Positions 17,095 to 24,185 of a stretch of DNA of 39,160 nucleotides are shown piece by piece. Below the pieces are notes generated by a model, which did no database searches, was not told where the DNA came from, and saw only the letters and a program-made list of their open reading frames with translations. Numbering within the stretch: position 1 is the stretch's first letter; each line of letters starts with the position of its first letter. The stretch is from Sphingomonadales bacterium (GTDB lineage: Bacteria; Pseudomonadota; Alphaproteobacteria; Sphingomonadales; Sphingomonadaceae): contig JAIEOM010000007.1 of the NCBI GenBank assembly GCA_019750455.1, forward strand, positions 1 through 39,160. The letters are read 5' to 3'. The position numbers and the translations under genes were made by a program.

Positions 17095-17294
17095 TGGTGG
17101 TGGATCCTTGGCCATTTCGTTCGGGCGTCCCGTGACCGCGCAGGAGCGACCTGCACCACGAAAAACGCCCGGATATCGGGGTTCTTGTGGCCGGAAATGG
17201 TGAACATATTGTTAGTTATACAGGGACGAATCCCGCCCTATCCCGGATCGGGACAGCGGCGCGGCAGCCCTTAACGCAGGCGGTTAACGCATGC
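17095..17294 (-). promoter_or_regulatory. 200 bp gap upstream of the export/XrtA operon, likely promoter region
   Basis: This is the only sizeable gap on the minus strand between 20071 and 4932. It contains an unusually AT-rich patch at 17202-17220 (read on the minus strand as TATAACTAACAATATGTT), a plausible -10 region, though no convincing -35 is present. Nearby are short inverted repeats GGGA-CGAA-TCCC (17223-17234) and TCCCG-GAT-CGGGA (17241-17253), which lack a T-tract and so are not a clear terminator for the decarboxylase gene. I see no sigma-54 -24/-12 pair. Confidence 0.4.
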
Positions 17295-18521
17295 TCAGAC
17301 GAGCATCTCTGCTGCCGGGCCATGGCCGAGAAAGGCGCTCGGGCTGGCAGTCGCACCATAAGCCCCGGCGCAGAACACCGCGACCAGATCGCCCACCTCC
17401 GCGCGCGGCATCATGGCATTGTCGGCAAGCCGGTCGAGCGGGGTGCACAGGCAGCCGACGATGTTGACCTCCTCCTCGCCTTGCGCCCCGTAACGCGTTG
17501 CAATCGCGGAAGGATAATTGCGCCGCACCACGGTGCCGAAATTGCCCGAGGCCGCCAGCTGGTGGTGCAGGCCCCCGTCAGTTACGAGGAAGGTCACCCC
17601 GTGGCTCTCCTTGCGGTCGATGACGCGGCACAGATAGACCCCCGCCTCGCCGACGAGATAGCGCCCGAGTTCCATGCACAGTTCGGTCTCCGCCAGCACC
17701 GGCGGCAGGTTCGCGACCCGCTCGGCCAGCGCCGCGCCGACCTTGGGCAGATCCACCGGAGTATCGCCGGGGAAATAGGGAATCCCCAGCCCTCCGCCCA
17801 TATTGAGTTTGGGGCAGCCGTGGCCGATCGCCTCGGCCAGTTCGGCGGCCAGCGCCAGCACGTTGGCCTGCGCCTCGATGATCGCGTCCGCCCCCAGGGT
17901 CTGGCTGCCGGTGAAGATATGCAGTCCCCGCCACTCGGCCCCCTCGGCGATCAGACGCTTTGCCAGCGCGGGGACCTTCTCGGCATCGACCCCGAACTGC
18001 TTGGCCCCGCCGCCCATCTTCATACCCGATCCGGTCATCACGAAAGACGGATTCACCCGGATCGCGATGCGCGGCGCGATGCCGAGCCCCTGACCGATGG
18101 CAAGCGCGCGCAGCCCCTCCCCTTCGCTCTCGCAATTGAGGGTGACGCCTGCGGCAATGGCAGCCTCCAGCTCGTCATCGCGCTTGCCCGGCCCCGCAAA
18201 GCTGATGCGGCGCGGGTCAATCCCCGCCGCGACGCAGAGCTGCAATTCGCCCGCAGAGGCAATGTCGAACCCGTCTACCAGCGGCGCCATGTGGGCGATG
18301 ACAGCGGGGTGCGGATTGGCCTTGACCGCAAAGTTCACGCCCACCCGCGCCGGAAGCGCCGCGCGCAATTCCGCCATCCGGGCATCGAGCATCGCTTTCG
18401 AATAGACGAATAGCGGGGTGCGCCCCGCTTCGGCCACCAACTCGCTCGCGCGGCGTCCGGCGATGGCAAGTTCGCCATCGATGGCTTCGAAGCCGGGAGG
18501 GATCGGGCCGACGGGCTTCAT
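17295..18521 (-). CDS. XrtA-associated PLP-dependent decarboxylase
   Basis: A 408-residue fold-type III (alanine-racemase-like) PLP enzyme of the TIGR03099 type, related to diaminopimelate and ornithine decarboxylases. Lys67 in NFAVKANP is the PLP Schiff-base lysine; HIFTGSQ, MGGGLGIPYF and ELGRYLVG are the phosphate- and substrate-contact motifs; CAGAYGAT is the cysteine motif supplied across the dimer. The amino-acid substrate is unknown. It overlaps the AMP ligase by 4 nt, and an ACP lies in the divergent unit, which recalls butirosin BtrK, a decarboxylase acting on an amino acid bound to a carrier protein; that parallel is inference. Confidence 0.94.
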   Translation of the reverse strand: MKPVGPIPPGFEAIDGELAIAGRRASELVAEAGRTPLFVYSKAMLDARMAELRAALPARVGVNFAVKANPHPAVIAHMAPLVDGFDIASAGELQLCVAAGIDPRRISFAGPGKRDDELEAAIAAGVTLNCESEGEGLRALAIGQGLGIAPRIAIRVNPSFVMTGSGMKMGGGAKQFGVDAEKVPALAKRLIAEGAEWRGLHIFTGSQTLGADAIIEAQANVLALAAELAEAIGHGCPKLNMGGGLGIPYFPGDTPVDLPKVGAALAERVANLPPVLAETELCMELGRYLVGEAGVYLCRVIDRKESHGVTFLVTDGGLHHQLAASGNFGTVVRRNYPSAIATRYGAQGEEEVNIVGCLCTPLDRLADNAMMPRAEVGDLVAVFCAGAYGATASPSAFLGHGPAAEMLV

Positions 18522-20071
18522 GCGCCAAATTCCTTGTTGAGTTCGCTCTGGAGCGCGGTGCGATCGATCTTGCCATTGGGGTTGAGGGGCATCGCCCCAC
18601 GCCAGTGGATCATCTGCGGCTGCATGAAATTGGGCAGGTCGCGCTGGAGCCGCTTGGCCAGCTCATCGCCGTGGCTCTCGTCTCCGCGCACCACCAGATG
18701 CACCGCCTGCCCCAATCGCGCGTGAGGCACACCCAGCGCCACCGCCTCGGCGGCAAGGCCCGTGGCCAGCGCGGCCTCCTCGATCTCCTGCGGGGAGATG
18801 CGGTTGCCCGCGCTCTTGATCATCGCATCGCGCCGCCCCGCGAAATAGAGCAGGCCGTCCGTATCGCGCCTGACCCGGTCGCCCGACCACACCGCCATCC
18901 CGCCATAATGCGAAGCCGCAGGCGCGGGCTTGAAGCGTTCCGCGGTGCGCTCCGGGTCCTGCCAGTATCCCTGCGCGACCAGCGGGCCGCAATGGACCAG
19001 CTCGCCCTCCTCGCCATCGGCGGCAACCTCGCCCGCATCGTTCACAACGAGAATCTCCGCAAAGGGGATCGCTGTGCCCATCGAGGTGGGGTGCGTATCG
19101 ACCAGCGAGGGATCGAGATAGGTCGAACGGAACGCCTCGGTCAGACCATACATCGGGAACAGCCGCGCCTGCGGGAACATGCCCCGAAGGCTGCGAACCA
19201 GATCCACTGTCAGCGCGCCGCCGCTATTGGTCAGCCGCCGCAAGGGCGCGCGCGCGTCCTCGGGCCATTCCGCCTCGACCAATTGCACCCACAGTGGCGG
19301 CACGGCGGCGAGTGTTGTCACCCCGTGCTTCGCGCAGGCCTTGGCGACATCCTTGGGGAACAGAAAATCGAGCGGCACCACGCTCCCGCCCGCGTACCAC
19401 GTGCTCAGCAGCTGGTTCTGCCCGTAATCGAAGGACAACGGCAGCACGGCCAGCGTCACATCATCGCGCTCCAGCCCGAGGTAATCCGCCACGCTCACCG
19501 CGCCCAGCCACATGTTGGCATGGCTGAGCATCACGCCCTTGGGACGCCCCGTGGAGCCGGACGTGTAAAGGATCGCCGCAAGTTCGTCCGGATCAGCCTG
19601 CGATGGCTCCAGCGCCAGCCCCGCGTCGTCCGCTGCCGCCAGCGCCTCGGCCTCGCCCAGGGCAGCACAGCCCGCGGGCAGATCGCCCGGCTCCAGCGAG
19701 GCGAGGCGCGATCCCGTGCCGATCAGCAGCCGCGTGGCGCTGTCGGCAAGGATGTGCGCGACCTGCGCGCGTTTCAGCAGCGGGTTGACCGGCACATGCA
19801 CCAGCCCGGCCCGCGCGGCGGCGAGCGGCAGCAGGCAGGTCAGCTCGCCCTTGGCCGCCCAGCTGGCGATGCGCGCGCCCTTGGCAGGCACCATCTGCGC
19901 CAGCCAAGCGGCAAGCCGCGCGACACGCTGTCTTAACTGATTGTGGTTAAGGGTCCCGTCCCGAAGCACCAGCGCCGGGTCCTCGCCCCGCCCCGCCGCC
20001 ACCGCCCGTTCGGCGATGTGGTCGAGCGGAAAGGCAGGGGGATCGGCGCGCGGGTGCATGGTTGGGAGCAT
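18518..20071 (-). CDS. XrtA-associated acyl-CoA ligase (AMP-forming)
   Basis: A 517-residue ANL-superfamily adenylating enzyme of the TIGR03098 type. The P-loop LYTSGSTGRPKGV is at residues 168-180, YGLTEAF is the A5 motif, GDRVRRDTDG the A7 region, and the C-terminal NPNGKIDRT carries the adenylation lysine. It activates a carboxylic or amino acid as AMP ester and would load it on CoA or, given the neighbours, on the ACP encoded at 21153. I use the ATG at 20071 with AGGA just upstream; ATG 20059 is the alternative. Its start lies only 8 bp from the divergent acetyltransferase start. Codons 46-47 are TTA AGA, very rare in this GC-rich sequence. Confidence 0.93.
   Translation of the reverse strand: MLPTMHPRADPPAFPLDHIAERAVAAGRGEDPALVLRDGTLNHNQLRQRVARLAAWLAQMVPAKGARIASWAAKGELTCLLPLAAARAGLVHVPVNPLLKRAQVAHILADSATRLLIGTGSRLASLEPGDLPAGCAALGEAEALAAADDAGLALEPSQADPDELAAILYTSGSTGRPKGVMLSHANMWLGAVSVADYLGLERDDVTLAVLPLSFDYGQNQLLSTWYAGGSVVPLDFLFPKDVAKACAKHGVTTLAAVPPLWVQLVEAEWPEDARAPLRRLTNSGGALTVDLVRSLRGMFPQARLFPMYGLTEAFRSTYLDPSLVDTHPTSMGTAIPFAEILVVNDAGEVAADGEEGELVHCGPLVAQGYWQDPERTAERFKPAPAASHYGGMAVWSGDRVRRDTDGLLYFAGRRDAMIKSAGNRISPQEIEEAALATGLAAEAVALGVPHARLGQAVHLVVRGDESHGDELAKRLQRDLPNFMQPQMIHWRGAMPLNPNGKIDRTALQSELNKEFGA
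19932..19951. promoter_or_regulatory. Inverted repeat CTTAAC-N8-GTTAAG inside the ligase gene
   Basis: Perfect 6 bp arms around an 8 bp spacer form an AT-rich island in GC-rich coding sequence, about 120-140 bp inside the ligase gene and about 130 bp upstream of the divergent acetyltransferase start. Its DNA forces the rare codons TTA and AGA. With hardly any space between the two divergent genes, it could be an operator, but no regulator is known to me for this motif. Confidence 0.3.
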
Positions 20072-20079
20072 TCTATCCT

Positions 20080-21051
20080 GTGATCGAAGCGCGGTATCAC
20101 GATAGCGTTAACGTCTTGCAAGCCCTGTGTGGTGCGCAGGCCGCTGCGCCCTTCGACCGCGCGGAGTGGTTTGCGCTGCTGGCAGAGACCGGGCTTGTCC
20201 CGCTGGTCGCCATCGCGAGTGACGCGGGCGAGACCGCCGCCCTCGCCCTGACCGAGGCGAACGGGCACATCACGCCCCTGCGCAACTGGTACAGCTTCAC
20301 CTGGCGCGAGCTGGCGCCTGCCGGCCCCGCCGGTGACCGGCTGCTGGAAGCCATCGCCCGACAGTTGAAGAGGCGCGGGCACCGCGTCACGCTGGAACCC
20401 GTGCCGGGGGAGGATGGCTCGGCAGACCGCCTCGCCCGCGCCTTTCGCGCTGCCGGGTGGCAGGTCGCGGTGGAGCCTTGCGACATCAACCACGTGCTCA
20501 ACGTCAGGGGGCGCAGCTTTGCCGAATACTGGGAAAGCCGCCCCGGCCCCCTGCGGACCACGCTGAAGCGCAAGGCCAAGAAGGTCGAGGTGGAAGTGCT
20601 CACCCGCTTCGATGCGGGCGTCTGGGCCGATTACGAGACGATCTACGCCGCCAGCTGGAAGCCCGCAGAGGATCAGCCCGCGATGCTGCGCGCCTTCGCC
20701 GAGGCCGAGGGCGCGGCGGGGCGTCTGCGCCTCGGCATCGCCCGCGCCGAAGGGTTGGCGGTCGCCGCGCAGGCATGGACGGTGGAGAACGGCACGGCCT
20801 ACATCCACAAGCTCGCCTATCTGGAAAGCCACAAGGCGCTGTCTGCGGGGACCACGCTGACCGCCGAACTGTTCCGCCATGTGATCGATGTGGACGGCGT
20901 GGCGCTGGTCGATTTCGGCACTGGCGACCAGAGCTACAAGGCTGACTGGATGGACGGGGTGCGCAAGCGGTTCCGCATCGATTGCCTCGATGCCGCCTCG
21001 CCCCGCGCGTGGTTGCCGCTTGCCAAGCGGATTTTGCGGCCCTGGCGCTGA
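20080..21051 (+). CDS. GNAT/CelD-like acyltransferase of the XrtA locus
   Basis: A 323-residue protein with a C-terminal Acetyltransf_6 (BioF2/CelD-like) GNAT domain: the segment around residues 145-300 runs from RSFAEYWESRPGPLRTTLKRK to FGTGDQSYKADWMDG, with AYIHKLAYLES and the helix HKALSAGTTLTAEL that normally binds acyl-CoA. It could transfer an acyl or aminoacyl group from CoA or from the ACP encoded next to it. I use the GTG at 20080 with GGGAG 11 nt upstream; a TTG at 20062 would overlap the divergent ligase start. It heads the plus-strand cassette with acpP-like and hydrolase genes. Confidence 0.85.
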   Translation: MIEARYHDSVNVLQALCGAQAAAPFDRAEWFALLAETGLVPLVAIASDAGETAALALTEANGHITPLRNWYSFTWRELAPAGPAGDRLLEAIARQLKRRGHRVTLEPVPGEDGSADRLARAFRAAGWQVAVEPCDINHVLNVRGRSFAEYWESRPGPLRTTLKRKAKKVEVEVLTRFDAGVWADYETIYAASWKPAEDQPAMLRAFAEAEGAAGRLRLGIARAEGLAVAAQAWTVENGTAYIHKLAYLESHKALSAGTTLTAELFRHVIDVDGVALVDFGTGDQSYKADWMDGVRKRFRIDCLDAASPRAWLPLAKRILRPWR

Positions 21052-21152
21052 CCGGCCGCGCCCGGGCATGAGGGCTGCAAAACTTGCACCTCGCCCCGCG
21101 CATGGCTAAGCCCCGCCGCCACGGCACGACAACAGGGACTTTTGCACAGCCG

Positions 21153-21437
21153 ATGACCATTTCGCACGACCTGGACGAAGCTGGCCTTGACCGCGAACTC
21201 AAGGGCTTGATCGCCGATGTGCTGGGCCTCGATCCGGCGCAGGCGGAGGCTTTCGGGCCGGAGTCGGGCCTGTTCGGTCACCTGCCCGAACTGGATTCGA
21301 TGGCAGTCGCCGGGCTGCTGACCGAGATGGAAGACCGGCTGGGCATCGTTATCGAGGATGACGATGTCGATGGCGAGATGCTTGAAACCTATGGCGGGCT
21401 GCTGGCCTTCGCCAAGGCCAAGCTAGACCCCCGCTAG
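21153..21437 (+). CDS. Acyl carrier protein of the XrtA locus
   Basis: A 94-residue acidic four-helix carrier protein. LPELDSMAVAGLL holds the phosphopantetheine attachment serine, Ser49, in the DSM variant of the usual DSL motif, followed by the acidic helix-III recognition patch EMEDRLGIVIEDDDVD. It is not the fatty-acid-synthesis ACP, which is normally next to fabG/fabF. Here it lies between the acyltransferase and two exosortase-associated hydrolases, with an AMP ligase and PLP decarboxylase divergently encoded. The most likely role is to carry the ligase product. The ATG at 21153 is used; an upstream ATG at 21102 has no ribosome binding site. Its last codons are part of the C-rich repeat. 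Confidence 0.92.
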   Translation: MTISHDLDEAGLDRELKGLIADVLGLDPAQAEAFGPESGLFGHLPELDSMAVAGLLTEMEDRLGIVIEDDDVDGEMLETYGGLLAFAKAKLDPR

Positions 21438-21454
21438 CCCCCTTCCAGACCCCT
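21424..21454 (+). repeat. 31 bp C-rich repeat, copy A
   Basis: Begins in the last codons of the ACP gene and runs into the spacer. It is 28/31 identical to the sequence at 34410-34440, in the same orientation, with shared blocks TAGACCCC, TAGCCCCC and CCAGACCCCT. Further CCAGACCC-like units follow to 21476. It lies 42 bp upstream of a parS-like site, as copy B lies 69 bp upstream of the perfect one. Confidence 0.75.
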
Positions 21455-21493
21455 CCAGACCCGGCCCAGACCCCCCTCAGGGTATCCTCCAGA

Positions 21494-22183
21494 GTGATTT
21501 TCACGTGGAACACACCGGCCCGTGACGGGAAGGACGGCAGCGAGGAAATGCTGCTCGCCTTTGATCGCGGGCGGCCGGTCAGGGTGCTCGTGTGCCCGGC
21601 ATGGTTCGACGAAGCAAACAAGCTGCGACGCTTCACCGTAGAGGTGATGCGGCGGCTGGACAGCGCCGGGATCGACAGCCTTTTGCCAGATCTACCCGGC
21701 TGCAACGAGAGCATGGTTCCGCTTGCGGAACAGACGCTTGAGGGGTGGCGTTCAACCATGGCCGCAGCTGCGGGAGCCTTGCGCGCGACCCATGTTCTCG
21801 CCATCCGCGCCGGAGCTCTGGTTGCGCCCGAGGGGCTGCCCGGCTGGCACTATGCCGCCCAAAGCGGGCCGAAACTCCTGCGCGGCATGATCCGCGCCCG
21901 CACCATCGCCGCGCGCGAGGCTGGAATTTTCGAGACTTCCGAGGACCTTATGGCGCAGGGCCGGGCCGCCGGCCTTGTCCTTGGCGGCTGGTCCATCGGC
22001 GGTGCCATGTTCGCCGCGCTGGAAAGCGCCGAGCCCGCCCTCGGCCCCGGCCAGTCCGACATCGCCCAGAGCACGGTGGGCGGCCCCGGCCCGTGGCTGC
22101 GTGCCGAACCAGGCGAGGATGCAGGTCAGGCCGGACGGCTCGCCGCGCTGATCGACGAAAGTGTCGGGAATCCAGCACCGTGA
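21494..22183 (+). CDS. Exosortase A system-associated hydrolase 2
   Basis: A 229-residue alpha/beta-hydrolase-like protein. The segment VLVCPAWFDEANKLRRF and the following IDSLLPDLPGCNES correspond to the EEMNKSRR and GCGDS regions of the TIGR03101 family, and WHYAAQSGPKLLRGMIRARTI to its later lysine-containing motif; a classical GxSxG elbow is not obvious at the usual place. Its pairing with hydrolase 1, with a 4 nt overlap, supports the call. It might release or trim a carrier-bound acyl group. The GTG at 21494 is used; the parS-like site covers its first codons. An ATG at 21548 is a possible later start, which would leave that site outside the gene. Confidence 0.75.
   Translation: MIFTWNTPARDGKDGSEEMLLAFDRGRPVRVLVCPAWFDEANKLRRFTVEVMRRLDSAGIDSLLPDLPGCNESMVPLAEQTLEGWRSTMAAAAGALRATHVLAIRAGALVAPEGLPGWHYAAQSGPKLLRGMIRARTIAAREAGIFETSEDLMAQGRAAGLVLGGWSIGGAMFAALESAEPALGPGQSDIAQSTVGGPGPWLRAEPGEDAGQAGRLAALIDESVGNPAP
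21497..21512. other. parS-like site (14/16), probable ParB-binding sequence
   Basis: ATTTTCACGTGGAACA matches the reverse complement of the parS consensus TGTTNCACGTGAAACA at all but the first two bases; the inner TTCACGTGGAACA is intact. It overlaps codons 2-7 of the hydrolase 2 gene and lies 13.0 kb from the perfect site at 34510. Confidence 0.6.
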
Positions 22184-22980
22184 CCCGTCTTTCGCACACC
22201 TTCGGCTGCGGCAGCCTGTTGCTGGCAGGCACGCTCGATACCGCGCCCGGTACCACGGGATTGCTGATCGTCAGCGGCGGGAACGAGATCCGCGCCGGTG
22301 CCTTCGGCGGTCAGGCCGACATGGCCGCGCGGATCGCCGCCGCGGGGTTTCCGGTGTTCCGCTTCGACCGTCGCGGCGTCGGTGACAGCGAAGGCGAGAA
22401 CCGCGGGTTTCGTCATTCAGCCAAGGACTTGAGCGCCGCGATTGAGGCCTTCCGTGCGATGGTTCCGCAGCTGTCGCGGGTGGTCGCTTTCGGCAATTGC
22501 GATGCGGCCTCGGCCCTGATGTTGGCGAAGGGTGCAGGGGTCGATGCGCTGGTGCTGTCCAACCCGTGGACCATCGAACAGGGCGAAGGCGGGCCAGACC
22601 ATAGCGGCGCGCACAGTACCCCTCCCCCCGCCGCGATCCGTTCCCGCTATCTCGAGAAGCTGACGAATCCGCGCGAAATCATGCGATTGATTGGCGGAGG
22701 TGTCGATCTGCGCAAACTCGGTCGCGGGGTGATCCATGCGCTGAAGCCGCCCCCGCCGCCCTCCAGCCTCGCGCAGGACATGGCCGCGGGTCTGGCGGAA
22801 TTCGGCGGGAAGGTCGCGATCCTCCTCGCCACAGCAGATCGCACCGCGCAGGTCTTTGAAGCGGCATGGGACAGGAACGATCCCCGCATCCGCCGCTGCG
22901 AGGGCGCGGGCCACGCCTATGTCGAGCCCGAACACCGCACCTGGCTGGAAGCGCAACTGCTTGAAATGCTGCGCACTTAA
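22180..22980 (+). CDS. Exosortase A system-associated hydrolase 1
   Basis: A 266-residue alpha/beta hydrolase of the TIGR03100 type. GLLIVSGGNEIRAGAF holds the oxyanion-hole region, FRFDRRGVGDSEGE is the strongly conserved family segment, and FGNCDAAS at 104-111 is the nucleophile-elbow position, where this family has Cys (here Cys107) in place of the usual Ser; GAGHAYVEP would supply the histidine. It is probably a cytoplasmic thioesterase or acyltransferase for the carrier-protein cassette. The GTG start overlaps the hydrolase 2 stop by 4 nt (GTGA). Its TAA overlaps the stop of the convergent methyltransferase gene. Confidence 0.9.
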   Translation: MTRLSHTFGCGSLLLAGTLDTAPGTTGLLIVSGGNEIRAGAFGGQADMAARIAAAGFPVFRFDRRGVGDSEGENRGFRHSAKDLSAAIEAFRAMVPQLSRVVAFGNCDAASALMLAKGAGVDALVLSNPWTIEQGEGGPDHSGAHSTPPPAAIRSRYLEKLTNPREIMRLIGGGVDLRKLGRGVIHALKPPPPPSSLAQDMAAGLAEFGGKVAILLATADRTAQVFEAAWDRNDPRIRRCEGAGHAYVEPEHRTWLEAQLLEMLRT

Positions 22981-24185
22981 CGCTCGAAAAGGCTTACCAG
23001 CTCGACATGGGTCGACCAGCGGAACTGGCCCACGGGGCGGAGTTGGGTCAGCCGGAAACCGGCCTCCCGCAGGGCCGCAGCATCACGCGCCCAGCTGGCG
23101 GGATTGCAGCTGACATAGACCACGCGAGAGAGCTTGCTCGCCGCGATTTCAGCGACCTGCGCCCGCGCTCCGGCCCGCGGCGGATCGAGCAGCACCGCAT
23201 CGAAGCGGTTGAGCTCGGCCGGTTGCAAGGGCGAGCGGAACAGATCGCGGTGCAGCGCCAGCACCTGCCCGCCGCTTCGCGCTCCGGCAGCCTTGCAAGC
23301 GAGGTGCGCGGCCTGATCGGCCTCGACCGCAAGCACCTTGCGCCCGACCGTCTCCCCCACGCGCAGCCCGAAAGCGAAGGTGCCAAGCCCGGCGAAGAGA
23401 TCCGCCACCATCCGCGATCCCTCCAGCCAGGCGGCGGCATCGGCGAGCATCCGGCTTTCCGCATCCTGCGTCGCCTGAAGGAAGGCACCGGGCGGCAGGC
23501 CGACTGGCACGCCCGCTAGCGTCACGGTCACGGGCACCGGCTCCCACACCGTTTCCGGGCCGTAGCCCTGATCGAAGGAAAGGCGCGCAAGCCCTTGTTC
23601 CCGGGCGAAATCCAGTGCCGCCTCGGTCGGCCCAAGCCCCTCCATCGGGAAGTGCGAAAGGCTGGCCTCCACACCCTGATCGGCCAGCGTCAGATCAATG
23701 CCGACCATTGCCTTGGGTCCATGGGCGGCCACAAACGCCCGCAGCGGCGCGATCAGCGTGGTCAGCGCGGGATGCAGCACCGGACACTCGGCCAGATCGA
23801 CTACGCGGTGCGATCCGCCCTCGCGATAGCCCAGCACTGCACCCTTGGCAGTCCGCAGCCCGTGCAACCCCGCGCGGCGGCGGCTGTGGGGGGGCGAGAG
23901 GTGGACGGGGAGCAGTTCGGCAGGCTCCAGCCCTTGCCCGCTCGCGGCGTTCACAACCCGGTCGCGGACAAAATCAGAAACTGCATTATCGTCAGCATTT
24001 TGCAGCTGGCACCCGCCACAATTGGTGAAGTGCCGACAGGGTGCCGCCTGATGGTTCGGCCCGGGCGTGACGTTGCCCGCCTCGTCCACCCTGTCCCCCG
24101 GCACGGCGCGCGCGACATGGCGGCCCGAGGGGGTTACGCCGTCACCCTTGGCGGCAATGCGGATAATCTGTTCGGAAAGGCTCAC
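22977..24185 (-). CDS. RNA m5U methyltransferase, TrmA/RumA family
   Basis: A 402-residue SAM-dependent RNA uridine C5-methyltransferase. An N-terminal TRAM-like segment leads to a probable [4Fe-4S] site (Cys50, Cys56, Cys59, Cys134). The catalytic domain shows DLFAGLGTFAFGL for SAM, LDPPRAGA, and VYVSCNPASW, whose Cys near residue 357 forms the covalent adduct with uridine. The Fe-S cysteines favour the RlmC/RlmD branch that modifies 23S rRNA, but the exact base cannot be assigned. The GTG at 24185 overlaps the nnr stop by 4 nt; the open frame beyond it is a shadow of nnr. It is the last gene of the minus-strand run from 31134. Confidence 0.9.
   Translation of the reverse strand: MSLSEQIIRIAAKGDGVTPSGRHVARAVPGDRVDEAGNVTPGPNHQAAPCRHFTNCGGCQLQNADDNAVSDFVRDRVVNAASGQGLEPAELLPVHLSPPHSRRRAGLHGLRTAKGAVLGYREGGSHRVVDLAECPVLHPALTTLIAPLRAFVAAHGPKAMVGIDLTLADQGVEASLSHFPMEGLGPTEAALDFAREQGLARLSFDQGYGPETVWEPVPVTVTLAGVPVGLPPGAFLQATQDAESRMLADAAAWLEGSRMVADLFAGLGTFAFGLRVGETVGRKVLAVEADQAAHLACKAAGARSGGQVLALHRDLFRSPLQPAELNRFDAVLLDPPRAGARAQVAEIAASKLSRVVYVSCNPASWARDAAALREAGFRLTQLRPVGQFRWSTHVELVSLFER

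Noticed and set aside
14008-17274. A 1088-codon open frame on the plus strand, antisense to the kinase, chain-length and export genes
   Set aside because: It mirrors the three well-recognised minus-strand genes, shows no family motif, and is the usual effect of high GC content removing stop codons from the complementary frame.
17271-17287. TTAA-N9-TTAA as a CtrA box upstream of the export operon
   Set aside because: CtrA sites have a 7 nt spacer; here it is 9 nt, and the position is closer to the decarboxylase stop than to the export-gene start.
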